Assembly (NCBI RefSeq): GCF_025567385.1
Contig: NZ_JAOQJU010000009.1
Span: 1 to 64,000, forward strand
Length of the DNA: 64,000 nucleotides
DNA from: Claveliimonas acetigenes
Lineage (GTDB): Bacteria > Bacillota > Clostridia > Lachnospirales > Lachnospiraceae
Reading direction: 5' to 3'
The notes beneath the pieces are model-generated. The model was not told the DNA's origin. It made no database searches and worked only from the letters and a program-made list of their open reading frames with translations. This document shows positions 24,799 to 34,025 of the stretch, piece after piece. How positions within the stretch are numbered: the stretch's first letter is position 1; every line of letters begins with the position of its first letter. The position numbers and the translations under genes are program-made.

Positions 24799-25107
24799 AT
24801 GTCACAGTATGTGTATAAAATTATCATGTACGTTCCTATTGGACAACGAAAAGGAAGTATGGTGGTAAATACCGTAGGAGATAAGATTGAGGGCAGAATG
24901 GAGATATTAGGCCATTCGGAGCCGTTCGGCGGCGTAATTGACGCAGAAGGAAATTGCTATATTGAAGGACGGTTTCACACATTGATGAACGAGATTCCGT
25001 TTATTGCACGGGGCACTGTCCGGGAAGACCAATTACATCTGCTGATACAAAGAGAACAGGATACATATGAGATTTTTGGCGATGCCTGTGCTGGTGGAAA
25101 GGAGTAA
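24799..25107 (+). CDS. Hypothetical protein leading the MMPL exporter operon
   Basis: A 102-residue soluble, beta-rich protein (IIMYVPIGQRKGSMVVNTVGDKIEGRMEILGHSEPFGGVIDAEGNCYIEGRFHTLMNEIPFIARGTV). No signal peptide or membrane segment. Start ATG 24799 sits about ten bases after CAGGAGGG; ATG 24790 is too close to it. It ends four bases before the MMPL gene, so they form one operon. I do not recognise a named domain. Confidence 0.65.
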   Translation: MSQYVYKIIMYVPIGQRKGSMVVNTVGDKIEGRMEILGHSEPFGGVIDAEGNCYIEGRFHTLMNEIPFIARGTVREDQLHLLIQREQDTYEIFGDACAGGKE

Positions 25108-25111
25108 AAAT

Positions 25112-27193
25112 ATGCATAAATTTTATACAGGCGTTGTAAAATACCGCAGGGCAATTATGGTTTTTTTTGTGGTTTCTGCAATCATCTGCCTGTTTTTGTC
25201 TGATTTTGTTGAGGTTAATTATGATATGAATGATTACCTGCCTCAGGATTCTGCATCGACAATAGCTCTGGATGTGATGGAGACAGAGTTTGATGGAGGA
25301 ATTCCCAATGCACGTGTTATGGTAAATGACGTGTCGATACCGCAGGCTCTGGAGTATAAAGAAGAGTTAAAGCAAATTGACGGAGTGCAGGATGTTACCT
25401 GGCTGAATGATACGCTGGATATTTCCATACCAATCGAAACGCAGGATGCAGATACGGTGGAGACATATTATAAGGATGGCACGGCGCTATTTACGGTAAC
25501 GATAGAGGAAGAGAAGCGGGTGGAGGCAGTGGACGCAATCCGGGAATTAATCGGGGATGAAAATTCCATGACAGGAAGTGCGGTGTCGACTGCAACGGCA
25601 ACTACAAATACAGTATCAGAAATCAGAAAAATTGCTCTTATTGCCGTGCTTTTTGTGCTTTTTGTGTTACTGCTTACTACAAATTCCTGGATAGAGCCGG
25701 TGCTGATTATGGTCGGGCTGGGTATTGCGATTCTCATTAATAACGGGACAAATCTAATCTTTGGAGAGATTTCTTTTGTTACCAACGCGGCGGGCAGTAT
25801 CTTGCAGTTGGCGGTTTCTCTGGATTATTCCGTATTTTTGATTCACAGATTTGAAGAATGCCACAAAGAATATCTTAATGCAGAGGAGGCCATGGTGCAG
25901 GCTTTATGCAAATCCACAAGTTCGATTCTGTCCAGTGGGCTGACGACTGTAATTGGCTTTCTGGCATTGTGTTTGATGCAGTTTTTGCTGGGACCTGATC
26001 TGGGATTGGTTTTGGCAAAAGGAGTTGCCCTCAGTCTGATTACGGTATTTATTTTTATGCCGGCTTTCATCCTTACCACTTATAAAGGATTGGACAGAAC
26101 GCGGCATAGACCTTTTTTGCCGGATTTTCACAGGTTTGGACGGGGAGTGTGCAGGCTGATGATTTCGTTTGTCTGCGTTTTTGCAGTGTTGGTTGTACCG
26201 GCTTATCTGGCGTCAAATTCTAATAGTTATTATTATGGTTCCAGCCATATGTTTGGGGAAGAGACGAAGATGGGTTCAGATATTAAAAAAGTAGAAGCGG
26301 TATTTGGCGAAAGCGATACCTATGTATTGCTGGTGCCGAAGGGAAATACTTCTGTGGAAAAAGAACTTTCCAATGAACTACACACGGTGCCACAGGTCAC
26401 CAGTATTATTTCTTATGTGGATATGGCAGGAGCAGAAATCCCCAGGGATTTTCTGGATGAAGATACACTTTCCCTGCTGGAATCAGAACATTACAGTCGT
26501 ATGGTAATTACTGTGGATGCAGACTATGAAGGAGAAGAAACCTTTGCGTTAGTAGAAACGATTCGGGGGATTGCAAAGGAGTATTATCCGGATACTTATT
26601 ATCTGGCGGGGGAAGGCGTCAGTACTTATGATTTAATGGATACCGTAACAGCAGATATGGTGAAGGTCAACGCTGTGGCGATTATTGCCGTATTGCTGGT
26701 ATTGATGCTGCTTCTGAAGTCGGTTCCGTTGTCAATTATTTTGGTTTTAAGTATTGAAACAGCAATTTGGCTGAATCTTTCGGTACCTTATATGTTAGGA
26801 ACAAAAGTATTTTACATTGCCTATCTAATCATAAGTTCCGTTCAATTGGGGGCGACTGTGGATTACGCGATTTTGTTCTCCGATCGTTACCGGGAGTTCC
26901 GGGAGAGCTATCCGAAAAAGAAGGCAGTAACGGAGACTGTGGCTTCCGTAATCGTTTCCGTTATGACTTCAGGAAGTGTACTGACAGTAGTTGGATTCTT
27001 GCTGGGATATCTGTCATCGAATCAACTGTTAGCCCAGCTTGGCAAGTTCCTGGGAGTAGGGGCGATCTGCTCGTTATTGATTGTGCTATTTGTTTTGCCG
27101 GGATTCCTGTACTTATTTGACCGGCTGTTTATCAAAAAAACCGTAGGAGACAAGAAAAAGAGTGAAGGAGGAGTCAAAAATGAGCAAAAATAA
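25112..27193 (+). CDS. MMPL/RND-family membrane exporter
   Basis: A 693-residue RND-superfamily transporter. It has an N-terminal membrane helix (residues about 10-30), an extracytoplasmic loop, five clustered helices (about 170-340) with AGSILQLAVSLDYSVFLIHRFEE, a second extracytoplasmic loop, and a second set of helices with SVQLGATVDYAILFSDRYREF. The Asp of the SLDY and TVDY motifs is the proton-relay type residue. Such proteins in Firmicutes export lipids or other hydrophobic compounds. The operon with a secreted coiled-coil protein and a divergent TetR suggests an inducible export system. Start ATG 25112 after GGAAAGGAG. Confidence 0.9.
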   Translation: MHKFYTGVVKYRRAIMVFFVVSAIICLFLSDFVEVNYDMNDYLPQDSASTIALDVMETEFDGGIPNARVMVNDVSIPQALEYKEELKQIDGVQDVTWLNDTLDISIPIETQDADTVETYYKDGTALFTVTIEEEKRVEAVDAIRELIGDENSMTGSAVSTATATTNTVSEIRKIALIAVLFVLFVLLLTTNSWIEPVLIMVGLGIAILINNGTNLIFGEISFVTNAAGSILQLAVSLDYSVFLIHRFEECHKEYLNAEEAMVQALCKSTSSILSSGLTTVIGFLALCLMQFLLGPDLGLVLAKGVALSLITVFIFMPAFILTTYKGLDRTRHRPFLPDFHRFGRGVCRLMISFVCVFAVLVVPAYLASNSNSYYYGSSHMFGEETKMGSDIKKVEAVFGESDTYVLLVPKGNTSVEKELSNELHTVPQVTSIISYVDMAGAEIPRDFLDEDTLSLLESEHYSRMVITVDADYEGEETFALVETIRGIAKEYYPDTYYLAGEGVSTYDLMDTVTADMVKVNAVAIIAVLLVLMLLLKSVPLSIILVLSIETAIWLNLSVPYMLGTKVFYIAYLIISSVQLGATVDYAILFSDRYREFRESYPKKKAVTETVASVIVSVMTSGSVLTVVGFLLGYLSSNQLLAQLGKFLGVGAICSLLIVLFVLPGFLYLFDRLFIKKTVGDKKKSEGGVKNEQK

Positions 27194-29285
27194 AAAATAT
27201 AAAAAGATAATGGCAGTAACAATGTGCGGCGCTTTGGCAGCAGGGATGGTTCTTTCGGTTTATGCGGATGAAGCGGCGGTTAAAGATGAAAATGTTTATG
27301 TGAATCTGAACGGGGATGGAAGTGTGGCAGACGTATATGTTGTGAATGAATATATGCTGGATGCGGACACCGATATTGTGGATTATGGAGAGTATTCTTC
27401 TGTAGAGAATTTAAGTTCAGAGGAGGAAATCATAAAAAAAGGAGACAAGGTTACTGTCGAGGCAGATCAGGGTAAATTTATTTATCAGGGAAGTCTGGAA
27501 AATGCAGTGTTACCGTGGATTATCAGCATTTCTTATACATTGGATGGGAAAAAAGTGACTGCAGAAGAATTGGCGGGAGCAGATGGAAAATTGGAGATTC
27601 ATGTGGATATAAAGGAAAATCCGGATTCTGACGATACATTTTTCGACAATTATCTCATGCAGGCAACGGTGACTTTAAATACAGATTATTGCAGTGACAT
27701 TATTGCGGATGGGGCGACACAGGCAAATGTAGGTACAGACAGGCAGCTCCTTTACAATATTATGGCCGGGCAGGAAAAAGAGTTTACGATAAAGGCAGAT
27801 GTGACAGACTTTGAGATGACGGCGATTTCTTTTCAGGCTGTGCCCATGTCCTTTGCTATTGACAGTGATGCTATTGATAAAGAAGGCCTTGCCGAAAAAA
27901 CAGATGAAATAAAGGATGCTGCAGAGGCGTTTGATGACGGAGCGAAGGCGCTGGATGACGGGACCGGAAAACTTTTGGGCGGAGCAGCAGAATTGAAGAA
28001 GGGGACGGACGAACTTTTTAGCGGAACCTTAGTATTGGAACGGGGATTCGGAAGTCTGACAGAGGGAAGCACAGCATTAAAAACAGGAACAGAAGAACTT
28101 TCCGGCAGCCTGGAGCAGATGCAGCAGGGAGCAGGTGAGCTGAAAAGTGGATTAAATGCCCTGACAGCGAATTCACCGGAATTGACAGAAGGATCGGCAG
28201 AAGTAAAAGCAGCGTTGCAGCAGATTCAGTCCAGTCTGAACAGCATTGAGACGGGGACAGAACAGATGCAGGTATTGTTGGATAGCTCCGCACAGATTCT
28301 GGCAGGTATTGAGCAGGCAGAAGCAGGGGCAGGGCAGGTCGCCGGCGGACTGGGAGTGATACAAGGCAGTTATGGTAATGTAAATGATTTAAAAACGGCA
28401 AACAGTAATGCGGCGGCATATCTGAACGGGCTTGTGGATCAGGTGAATGTTGTCCTGGGAAGCCTTCCCGGTGAAACTGTGGAACAGATTGCGGCAATGG
28501 GAGGTATAGATATCAATGGAACAATCAGTACCGTATCCGGTATTGCGGCGCTGTTAGAGCAGGACAACGATGCACTTGGTAATTTCCAGGGTGGAGTGGA
28601 TCAGGCGGCGGCAGGAGCATCGGAAGTAAATGCCGGGCTGGCAACATTAAGTTCCCAGTATAAGCAGTTTGACGAACAGGTGCAGAGTCTGCCGGTTATC
28701 CTGGAAAGTATGGTGACGGATGAGATGCAGCCATTAAAAGATGCAATCAATCAGCTTACGAAAGAATACGAAAGTCTGGATACAGGACTTAACAGCTACA
28801 TGGAAGGAGTGTCCGGCATTCAATCCAGTTATGATACCTTGAATGCTGCGTTAGGCCAGGCGGCGGCAGGAGCAGACGCACTGGCAGAAGGGGCAGGAAA
28901 TCTGGCAGCAGGAAACGTCAGCCTTTCTTCAGGAGCATCGGGATTAATCGTCGGCACGCAGAAACTGCAGGCAGGTGCGAGTGAGGTTGTGGATGGATTG
29001 TCGGAACTAAAGGATGGTACAGGAGAACTTCTGGATGGAACCGGAGAATTCTCCGAGCAGGTTTCCGGCATAGACGAAAAGATAGAGGAAGAAATTGATA
29101 AAGCGGTTGAAGAAATTGCGGGTGGTGATTTTGAAGCGGTTTCCTTTGTTTCTGAAAAAAATAAAAATATAGGGCTGGTGCAGTTTGTGATGCAGACAGA
29201 AGCAATCAGCGTCCCGGAGGAGACGGAAGAGGAGCCTGCAGAGAAAGAGGAAAGTGTTTGGGACAAAATTAAGAACCTGTTTTAA
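27180..29285 (+). CDS. Secreted protein with many alanine/glycine-rich helical repeats
   Basis: A 701-residue protein with a signal peptide (cleavage likely after VYA, about residue 27). A beta-rich N-terminal domain (30-225) is followed by a long region of GAxxLxxGxxxLxxG-type repeats (ALDDGTGKLLGGAAELKKGTDEL and similar), as in YhgE/Pip-like proteins. The C-terminus is acidic with no membrane anchor. It overlaps the MMPL gene by 14 bases and has GAAGGAGGAG, so it is its partner. A likely role is a periplasm-like or cell-surface extension of the exporter. Specific function unknown. Confidence 0.78.
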   Translation: MSKNKKYKKIMAVTMCGALAAGMVLSVYADEAAVKDENVYVNLNGDGSVADVYVVNEYMLDADTDIVDYGEYSSVENLSSEEEIIKKGDKVTVEADQGKFIYQGSLENAVLPWIISISYTLDGKKVTAEELAGADGKLEIHVDIKENPDSDDTFFDNYLMQATVTLNTDYCSDIIADGATQANVGTDRQLLYNIMAGQEKEFTIKADVTDFEMTAISFQAVPMSFAIDSDAIDKEGLAEKTDEIKDAAEAFDDGAKALDDGTGKLLGGAAELKKGTDELFSGTLVLERGFGSLTEGSTALKTGTEELSGSLEQMQQGAGELKSGLNALTANSPELTEGSAEVKAALQQIQSSLNSIETGTEQMQVLLDSSAQILAGIEQAEAGAGQVAGGLGVIQGSYGNVNDLKTANSNAAAYLNGLVDQVNVVLGSLPGETVEQIAAMGGIDINGTISTVSGIAALLEQDNDALGNFQGGVDQAAAGASEVNAGLATLSSQYKQFDEQVQSLPVILESMVTDEMQPLKDAINQLTKEYESLDTGLNSYMEGVSGIQSSYDTLNAALGQAAAGADALAEGAGNLAAGNVSLSSGASGLIVGTQKLQAGASEVVDGLSELKDGTGELLDGTGEFSEQVSGIDEKIEEEIDKAVEEIAGGDFEAVSFVSEKNKNIGLVQFVMQTEAISVPEETEEEPAEKEESVWDKIKNLF

Positions 29286-29290
29286 GAGGC

Positions 29291-29319
29291 TTTACACTGT
29301 TCGACGAAATCACTATAAT
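29291..29319 (+). promoter_or_regulatory. Sigma-A promoter of the two-component/ABC operon
   Basis: TTTACA (29291-29296), 17-base spacer, TATAAT (29314-29319), 36 bases before the response-regulator gene. Nearly the same sequence occurs at 23639-23667. Confidence 0.75.
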
Positions 29320-29354
29320 AAATAGAAGAAAACAAGATGTCGGACAGGTGAAAA

Positions 29355-30014
29355 ATGGGTTTGAAAAAAATATTGATTATTGATGATGATTTATATATTG
29401 GCAATATGCTGGAAGAGATACTTACCAGGGAGGGCTACAGTGTTTCCCGCGCTTATTCAGGGACGGAAGCATTGCTTGCCCTTTCCCGGGCAAAGCCGGA
29501 TCTTGTACTGCTTGACCTGATGCTGCCGGGGCTGAATGGAGAAGAGGTTCTTCCGCATATAAAAGGAATTCCTGTTATTGTAGTGAGCGCAAAGGTAGAT
29601 ATTGACCATAAAGTAGAGGTGCTGCTTGGAGGTGCCGTTGATTACGTGACGAAGCCGTTTAACACGAAAGAGCTTCTGGCGCGTATTGCGGTGCAGCTTC
29701 GTACTGCGGCGCCTTTTTTTAGTTCAACTTTAACATTTGATGGTCTGACTCTGGATATGGATACCCACATGGTTGCGTTTGAGACAACCGAGATTAAGCT
29801 GACGAGAACGGAGTTTGCAATTTTAAAACTACTGATGCAAAATCCCTCGCAGGTTATTACGAAATCACAGATCCTGGAGCGAATCAGTGAAAATACTCCG
29901 GATTGCACGGAAAATTCCCTGAAAATGCATATCAGCAATCTGCGCAGAAAGCTTCGGGAAGTAAGCGGCAGGGATTACATAGAGGCTGTATGGGGAATTG
30001 GATTCAAACTTTAA
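29355..30014 (+). CDS. OmpR-family response regulator
   Basis: A 219-residue regulator. The receiver domain has the acidic pair in IIDDDLY, the phosphorylated Asp54 in LVLLDLMLPG, the Ser of VVSAK and the Lys of VTKPF. The C-terminal winged helix (about 125-219) ends in YIEAVWGIGFKL. The partner kinase lies three genes downstream in the same unit, with an ABC transporter in between. This order is common in Firmicutes systems that sense antimicrobial peptides or envelope stress and switch on the transporter. GTGAAAA precedes the ATG. Confidence 0.92.
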   Translation: MGLKKILIIDDDLYIGNMLEEILTREGYSVSRAYSGTEALLALSRAKPDLVLLDLMLPGLNGEEVLPHIKGIPVIVVSAKVDIDHKVEVLLGGAVDYVTKPFNTKELLARIAVQLRTAAPFFSSTLTFDGLTLDMDTHMVAFETTEIKLTRTEFAILKLLMQNPSQVITKSQILERISENTPDCTENSLKMHISNLRRKLREVSGRDYIEAVWGIGFKL

Positions 30015-30090
30015 GAAATCTTTACGTTTTTCTTTACTGGTTCCTTTACGATTATCCGATAGAATATCAGCAATAAGGAGGTTGATATTT

Positions 30091-31005
30091 ATGGATTATA
30101 TTTTGAGAACGAATGATTTGAGTAAAAGCTACAGGGATTTCAAGGCGTTAGACGGGTTGTCTATGAATGTCCCGCGGGGCGCAATTTACGGATTTGTAGG
30201 CAAGAACGGAGCAGGAAAGACGACGTTGATTCGTCTGATCTGCGGGCTGCAGGAGCCTACATCGGGAAGTTACACATTGTATGGAAGAGAAAATGCAGAC
30301 AGGGAGATGAGAAAGTCGCGCAGAAGAATGGGGGCTGTTGTGGAGACGCCGTCTATTTATCTGGATATGACGGCAGAAGATAATCTGAGGCAGCAGTACC
30401 GTATTCTGGGGCTTCCGTCTTTTGACGGGTTGGAAGATGTCTTGAAGCTGGTGGGGCTTGAAAATACAGGAAAAAAGAAAGCGAAGCACTTTTCCCTGGG
30501 TATGCGCCAGAGACTGGGAATTGCCATAGCACTTGTTGGTGATCCGGATTTTCTTGTGCTGGATGAGCCTGTAAATGGTCTTGATCCACAGGGAATTATT
30601 GAGATACGGGAGCTGATTTTACGGCTGAATCATGAGCGGCAGATTACGGTTCTTATTTCCAGCCATATTCTGGATGAATTGTCCAGGCTTGCGACCCATT
30701 ACGGATTTATTGACAGCGGGCGTATTGTCAGGGAATTAAGCGCAGAGGAGTTAGAGGCGGCATGCAGGAAATGTATCCGCATAGAAGTAAGCAATACCGG
30801 GACGCTGGCCTGTGTGCTTGACGAAATGAAGTTGGATTACAAGATTCTTACGGACACAGAGGCATATGTGTACGCAAAGGTAAATGTGACGGAGCTGGTG
30901 CTTGCACTTGCAGAGCGTGACTGTGAGGTATTCTCTGTGCAGGAGAAAGAGGAAAGCCTGGAAAGCTATTATGTCAGTCTGGTAGGAGGTGGAAAGAATG
31001 AGTAA
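30091..31005 (+). CDS. ABC transporter ATP-binding protein
   Basis: A 304-residue ATPase of the BcrA/NatA-like group: Walker A GKNGAGKTTLIRL (about 38-50), signature FSLGMRQRLGIA, Walker B FLVLDEPVNGLDP, switch His in LISSHIL. The C-terminal 80 residues form the extra domain usual in this group. ATG 30091 was chosen for its AAGGAGG site. Eight bases overlap with the permease gene. Its place between response regulator and kinase suggests peptide-antibiotic resistance or lantibiotic immunity; the substrate is not known. Confidence 0.9.
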   Translation: MDYILRTNDLSKSYRDFKALDGLSMNVPRGAIYGFVGKNGAGKTTLIRLICGLQEPTSGSYTLYGRENADREMRKSRRRMGAVVETPSIYLDMTAEDNLRQQYRILGLPSFDGLEDVLKLVGLENTGKKKAKHFSLGMRQRLGIAIALVGDPDFLVLDEPVNGLDPQGIIEIRELILRLNHERQITVLISSHILDELSRLATHYGFIDSGRIVRELSAEELEAACRKCIRIEVSNTGTLACVLDEMKLDYKILTDTEAYVYAKVNVTELVLALAERDCEVFSVQEKEESLESYYVSLVGGGKNE

Positions 31006-31858
31006 ATTATTATCTGCCGAATTTGTGAGATTGTGTAAAAGCTTTGTTTTTAAATTAGGGATATTGTTTTCGGCCGGCTCAGGCGTATTTATGGTTCTGA
31101 TGCGATGGGCGGATGTAAGAAAAAATGCGGATGAATATGCGCAGCTGAGTGTGGAATATAGCAATACAGACGCTTTGATTTTTGTAGGAGGGCTTTATCT
31201 TATTTTTGCGGCTGCTGTGGTGGTCGGACTTTTTGTGGGAACGGAATATTCGGATGGAACCATTCGCAACAAGCTGTCGGCAGGACACGCGCGAAGGGAT
31301 ATTTATCTGTCAAAGCTTATCGTCTGTGCCGCTGCAGACGTTGTGATATATGTAGTGTATATCCTGGTAGTCCTGGGATTGGGGCAGATTCTGCTTGGCG
31401 GAACGACATTTCATGTGAAAGAGATTCTTGTTTTCGGGGCGGCAGGTATTACCGCCATGCTGGCAATGACTGCTTTGCTTTTACTGTTCTCTATGTCAAT
31501 TCAAAGTAAAGCATCGGGTTCCGTTGTCTGCCTGCTTTCTGCCATTATTTTGCTTTTTGCAGCGCTTATCATCTATCAGCGCCTGGAAGCCCCGGAATAT
31601 TACGAAGCCTATTCTTATGTTGATGAAGAAACGGGCGAGACTATAGAAGTAGAAAGGGAGAAAAATGACCGATATTTGTCAGGAAGGAAGAGAGAGGTTT
31701 ATGAATTTTTGTATAATTTTCTTCCGGTTTCTCAATTATACCAGATTGCAATGAATGAGCCGGACAATTTGAAGCTGATGGTAGTATATGATTTTGTAAT
31801 TGTTGTAATTACAACAGGTGTGGGGATTGCGATTTTTAAGAAAAAGAATATCAAATAG
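30998..31858 (+). CDS. ABC-2 type permease
   Basis: A 286-residue membrane protein with about six hydrophobic segments (LGILFSAGSGVFMVLM, LIFVGGLYLIFAAAVVVGLFVG, AADVVIYVVYILVVLGLGQ, ITAMLAMTALLLLFSM, VVCLLSAIILLFAALII, LMVVYDFVIVVITTGVGIAIF). It has VGTEYSDGTIRNKLSAGHARRDIYLSKLI after the second, a hallmark of ABC-2 permeases of this type. An extracytoplasmic loop (about 205-240) precedes the last helix. It pairs with the ATPase that overlaps its start. Confidence 0.88.
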   Translation: MSKLLSAEFVRLCKSFVFKLGILFSAGSGVFMVLMRWADVRKNADEYAQLSVEYSNTDALIFVGGLYLIFAAAVVVGLFVGTEYSDGTIRNKLSAGHARRDIYLSKLIVCAAADVVIYVVYILVVLGLGQILLGGTTFHVKEILVFGAAGITAMLAMTALLLLFSMSIQSKASGSVVCLLSAIILLFAALIIYQRLEAPEYYEAYSYVDEETGETIEVEREKNDRYLSGRKREVYEFLYNFLPVSQLYQIAMNEPDNLKLMVVYDFVIVVITTGVGIAIFKKKNIK

Positions 31859-31867
31859 GAGATTACT

Positions 31868-32752
31868 ATGGAAATGTGGTTGTGCGCCGTCATTGGCATT
31901 TTGGTTTTGAAAATCTATTTATTGCGAAAAAGTGTAAGGGAAATAGAAGATGGATTTGTAGAAAGGCTCACAACCGACACAAATACGCTGATTGATATTT
32001 CCAGCCATGATAAGGCAGTGAAGGATCTGGCAAATACAATCAATGGACAGCTTAGACAGCTAAGAGAAGAACGGCACCGTTTCTGTCAGGGTGACAGGGA
32101 GCTTAAGGACGCAGTGACAAATATTTCTCATGACCTGCGGACTCCGTTGACTGCTATCTGTGGTTATCTGGATCTGCTGGAGCAGGAAGAAAAGTCGGAG
32201 GCAGCGGAGCGTTATACGGAGATCATTCGGAACCGGACAGAGCTTCTAAAGCAGTTGACAGAAGAACTGTTTCGATATTCGATTGTTTTAGCTGATGAAA
32301 ATGACAGAGCAAGAGAGCCTGTCGTGCTGAATCATGTACTGGAAGAGAGTATTGCAGCATTCTATACTTCTTTTCGTGAAAGAGGAATCCAGCCGGACAT
32401 CCGGCTTCCAAAACAGCCGGTAGTCCGGATGCTGGATCCAGTTACTCTGCCCCGTGTATTTTCAAACCTCCTCCATAATGCCATGAAATACAGTGATGGA
32501 GATTTGCAGATCACATTAACGCAGGACGGAGAGATTACTTTCATTAACCAGGCATCCTCGTTAAATGAAGTGCAGGTTGGCAGATTGTTTGACCGATTCT
32601 ATACGGTGGAAACTGCCAGGAAATCCACAGGACTGGGGCTTGCGATTGCCCGGCGCCTGGTGGGGCAGATGGGTGGCAGTATATCTGCTGAATATAAAGA
32701 TGGTAAATTGTGTATCCGTATTCTTTTCCCTGCTATTTATAAAATTCAATGA
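31868..32752 (+). CDS. Sensor histidine kinase with minimal sensor region
   Basis: A 294-residue kinase with one short N-terminal membrane helix (residues 4-20) and no extracytoplasmic domain. The phosphorylated His88 is in NISHDLRTPLTAICGYL, the N box is FSNLLHNAMKYSDG, and the G box is STGLGLAIARRL. The absence of a sensing domain suggests that signal comes through the neighbouring ABC transporter, as in BceS-like systems; that link is inferred. The 3' end overlaps the convergent aroC by 20 bases. GGAGATTACT precedes the ATG. Confidence 0.9.
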   Translation: MEMWLCAVIGILVLKIYLLRKSVREIEDGFVERLTTDTNTLIDISSHDKAVKDLANTINGQLRQLREERHRFCQGDRELKDAVTNISHDLRTPLTAICGYLDLLEQEEKSEAAERYTEIIRNRTELLKQLTEELFRYSIVLADENDRAREPVVLNHVLEESIAAFYTSFRERGIQPDIRLPKQPVVRMLDPVTLPRVFSNLLHNAMKYSDGDLQITLTQDGEITFINQASSLNEVQVGRLFDRFYTVETARKSTGLGLAIARRLVGQMGGSISAEYKDGKLCIRILFPAIYKIQ

Positions 32753-33836
32753 TATTTTCAAGCTTTGCTGACATATTAATAAGTAGCATATCAATTAAGG
32801 TTAGTGCAGCCATGGATTCGACAACTACAACGGCTCTCGGCACAATCACCGGGTCGTGGCGGCCATGGATAGAAAGCTCTATCTCATCACCGGAGGTGTT
32901 GACAGTCTGCTGTACTCTGGAGATGGAGGGAGTTGGTTTTACCGCAGCCCGGAGGATAAGGGTACTGCCATCGCTCATTCCGCCCAAAGTCCCGCCGGAA
33001 TGGTTGGTGGCTTTCTGTATGTCATGCCCCCCGGAAGCGGTGCGGAATGGGTCGTTATTGCTGCTTCCGTTTGCAGACGCAGCGTGGAAGCCGTCGCCGA
33101 TTTCTACGCCTTTAACTGCTCCGATGGACATGATGGCTTTGGCAAGATTTGCATCCAGTTTTTCAAAAACGGGTTCGCCGATTCCTACAGGGAGACCTGT
33201 AATCGAACATTCAATAATGCCGCCTGAAGAGTCTTGATTTTTCATGCATTCTTCTAGATATTCTGCAGCCCGGAGAGCGTAAGCTTGATTTGGCATCTGA
33301 AGGCTGTTCTGGGAGATACAGGAGAAATCATATTCGTTTTCTGGGATTACGATATTGCCGATGGCCTTGGTATATGCTCTGACTTCAATACCCAACTGCT
33401 GTAAAATCCGGGAAGCAACAGCACCGGCGGCTACTCTGCCGATGGTCTCACGTCCGGAAGAGCGTCCGCCGCCTCTGTAATCCCGGAAGCCATATTTTTC
33501 AGAGAAGGTATAGTCAGCGTGCCCGGGACGATAGCAATCCTTAATATTGCCGTAATCCCTGGAAATCTGGTCTTCATTTCGAACGATAAGAGAAATGGGA
33601 GTCCCTGTGGTCTTCCCCTCAAAGATACCAGATAGAATCTCGACTTTATCTCCTTCATTCCGTTTTGTAGTATAACGGCTCTGTCCCGGCTTCCTGCGGT
33701 CGAGAAAGCTTTGTATATCTGTTTCACAAAGAGAAAGCCCTGCAGGGCAGCCGTCGATGACAACACCAATTGCGGCTCCGTGGGATTCTCCCCAGGTTGT
33801 AATTTTAAAAAGTGTTCCATAAGTTGAACCTGCCAT
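32733..33836 (-). CDS. aroC: Chorismate synthase
   Basis: A 367-residue enzyme turning 5-enolpyruvylshikimate-3-phosphate into chorismate with reduced FMN. Family signatures are GESHGAAIGVVIDGCPAG (residues about 15-32), YRPGHADYTFSEKYGFRDYRGGGRSSGRET and GRHDPVIVPRAVVVVESM. Start ATG 33836 was chosen for GGAAAGGAG upstream. It is a single gene here; other shikimate genes are not in the window. Its 3' end overlaps the convergent histidine kinase by 20 bases, with no separate terminator. Confidence 0.95.
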   Translation of the reverse strand: MAGSTYGTLFKITTWGESHGAAIGVVIDGCPAGLSLCETDIQSFLDRRKPGQSRYTTKRNEGDKVEILSGIFEGKTTGTPISLIVRNEDQISRDYGNIKDCYRPGHADYTFSEKYGFRDYRGGGRSSGRETIGRVAAGAVASRILQQLGIEVRAYTKAIGNIVIPENEYDFSCISQNSLQMPNQAYALRAAEYLEECMKNQDSSGGIIECSITGLPVGIGEPVFEKLDANLAKAIMSIGAVKGVEIGDGFHAASANGSSNNDPFRTASGGHDIQKATNHSGGTLGGMSDGSTLILRAAVKPTPSISRVQQTVNTSGDEIELSIHGRHDPVIVPRAVVVVESMAALTLIDMLLINMSAKLENIIEFYK

Positions 33837-34025
33837 AATTTTAGTCTCCTTTCCAATCATGCATACTTCATTATATATGAAAGAAAATGGTTCTGCAATT
33901 TGATTCTGCGGCAGGTTGCTGAAAAAAGTTGAAAAAAAACGAAAATGGTATTTTCTTCTGTACTTTTTATGATAGCCGTATTATAATTACTGCATGTTGA
34001 GAATTTTGTAGAGGAGTATATTTGG

